DNA of 64,000 bases from Macrobrachium rosenbergii (Eukaryota; Arthropoda; Malacostraca; Decapoda; Palaemonidae), in the NCBI RefSeq assembly GCF_040412425.1, contig NC_089744.1:33379743-33443742 (forward strand). Direction: 5' to 3'. How positions within the stretch are numbered: position 1 is the first letter of the stretch; every line of letters begins with the position of its first letter. Below, in pieces: positions 62,461 through 64,000 of this stretch. Both the position numbers and the translations under genes were made by a program. The notes beneath the pieces are model-generated. The model was not told where the DNA came from. It worked only from the letters and a program-made list of their open reading frames with translations, and did no database searches.

Positions 62461-64000
62461 GTCTCATATATTTATAACTGATAAAATCAATTAGAATACT
62501 GTTTTCCAGTGTGGATGCCTGCTTCTGTCAGATTAATCTCTTGTAAATAGTTGTTCATGGTAGTAAGTTTCTGTTTCTAACATTAGCATTTATGACCTGG
62601 ACCACTGAATAATAGTCTCTCATTAGTCAATTTTTCATTAGTCAATCTTTCATAATTTATTTTAACAGATTTTTCACATTCCCAATTGATCCCAGATCCT
62701 CCTACCAAGAGCAACTAGATTTGCTGAACAGTATCAATATGCAGTAAATGTGCCTTGCTGTCAAACTTCTCAGTCTCAAAGGAACTTTGTTCCTCACACC
62801 ACTGGATGAGGATGTACTGCAGTGCAACTTGAACCTCAAAAGTTCAAGTGAAGATGCAATGCATTACCACTGTAAAACAATTCTCCTTGTTATTTAATAA
62901 CTCACTTAGATTTCCGTCTATTTACTAATTAATTTGTAATTTTTCTTTTCCAATAACTGATCTCTTCTTTCTGTATTTCAAATGAACATCATATTCTTTG
63001 GAAGTTTGAATTTCAAGTCAACTGCCTCTGAGCTTGTTCTATATAAATAGGGTTCATCTTCTGAATAATAATAAAAATAGCTGTTTCCACGGCATTTAAT
63101 TTATAGTCTTCTCTATTCGTCTTAAAAACTTCTTTTCATCAGCATGTAGCTGGTATACTGTGTCAAGTTTCCTAAGGAATATAAAGATTTCTGTTGTCTT
63201 AGGTTTATTTCCTCTAATGTGTCGACAGCACACTTGCGGTCATCTATGAAAGTACAAAAGCAAATGAACTGGGATACATGATGTACAGGTATTCATAGTA
63301 AGCAGGGTGTTTACAATAGGTGGGTTGTCAAGTAGGCTGAATTTTGATTAGTCACAGGTTGGTAAAGAAATCTGTCCCAGAGGCATTGTGATCTTCTCGG
63401 CCTAACCAGTGTTGCTGGCTGGCAGTGGGTGTTAGCTCGGGCAACCCCCCCAGTGTGGTTGGTTTTATAGACCGTCAAGGTGAAATGCCATCGGCATCCG
63501 GTGCTCGCTCTCTCTCTCTCTCTCATGATGTTTGGTATTGGCTGATATCGTATAATTCCCCTTATGATGGTGGGGAGAAATTCTTTCTTTCACCATGTTA
63601 ATGTTTAGCTTTTTTCTCTACTACGTATATGGAGTGCCTTGAGAATCCGTAGGTGTCGTTGGGCTGGTGCTTGGTCTACAATTTGTGTTCTTTGTAGCTC
63701 AGCTCTTTCTGGTCTTTTGTTATGATGTTTTCTGTATAATGGTTAAAAATGGTCCTGGCATGAGAGACACTTAGAGAGTCCGGCAGTGGTCATTCTGATA
63801 CATGGGTGGTGGCATCTTTCCACCAGGCATGTAAATTTGTAGGTGACACTCTCCTTCCCTTGAAAGACATTTCTGGGGGCACTGTTTTTTTTTTTTTTTA
63901 AAGAAGCAGCTGGTTAGTTTTCATGTTTTTATAATAAATTATGAGCTTAATCTTATCCCTTTCTACAAAGGGGAAGATATTTTCATTTATTATTTTCCTG
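62461..64000. other. No gene recognised; short CT tract
   Basis: Probably scramblase intron. A short CT run (63507-63524) and poly(T) near 63886 are the only simple repeats. No upstream scramblase exon with a fitting phase-0 donor was found. Confidence 0.45.

Overview
The window looks like nuclear DNA from a decapod crustacean, probably a shrimp-like species. It is AT-rich and gene-poor. It holds fourteen long CT/GA microsatellites, tRNA-headed SINE-like repeats, foldback elements, and decayed non-LTR, DIRS-like, Gypsy-type and hAT elements. The few real coding pieces are short exons with arthropod-type splice sites. No bacterial operon, CRISPR array or rRNA was seen. The species call is inference from repeat style and from the protein matches.

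Two host genes can be supported. The first, on the + strand, is a Jupiter (HN1/JPT family) microtubule-associated protein gene. Its start exon is at 11256-11317 and its terminal exon at 46367-46500. Between them lie two near-identical 69-nt exons (32318-32386 and 32641-32709) and a large exon (33514-33941). The five exons join in frame to 762 nt, or 253 residues, with four PPGG motifs, the SRLFGE and SNIF motifs, and the family C-terminus RVPPGGFSSKLW. Introns 1 to 4 are 21,000, 254, 804 and 12,425 bp. Both 69-nt exons end in the non-canonical donor AG|GCAAGTG. A further 99-nt phase 1-1 candidate cassette exon lies at 43405-43503. The second gene, on the - strand, is the 3' end of a phospholipid scramblase gene. 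It has the Ca2+-loop and membrane-helix exon at 61543-61704 and the last coding exon at 57746-57805. Its upstream exons lie beyond the right edge.

Layout: 1-9.7 kb holds microsatellites and nothing else recognised. At 9.7-10.1 kb is a GC-rich promoter candidate. From 11.3 to 46.5 kb is Jupiter, with introns carrying SINE-like repeats, foldbacks, a LINE relic, a hAT relic, a degenerate minisatellite and several long hairpins. From 46.5 to about 48.4 kb is the Jupiter 3' flank. From 48.4 to 55.6 kb, between the two convergent genes, is a cluster of dead mobile elements: a SINE-like repeat, two facing DIRS-like gag relics, tandem repeats, and a Gypsy fragment with an inverted partial LTR. From 55.6 kb to the end is the scramblase 3' flank, an intron holding a dead DIRS-like RT/RNase H, and a further LINE relic.

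Most long open frames in the window are artefacts of microsatellites or lie antisense to exons. The most interesting signals are the duplicated GC-donor exons of Jupiter, the CT-tract strand bias across and around that gene, the hidden cassette-exon candidate, and the layered foldback structures in intron 4.
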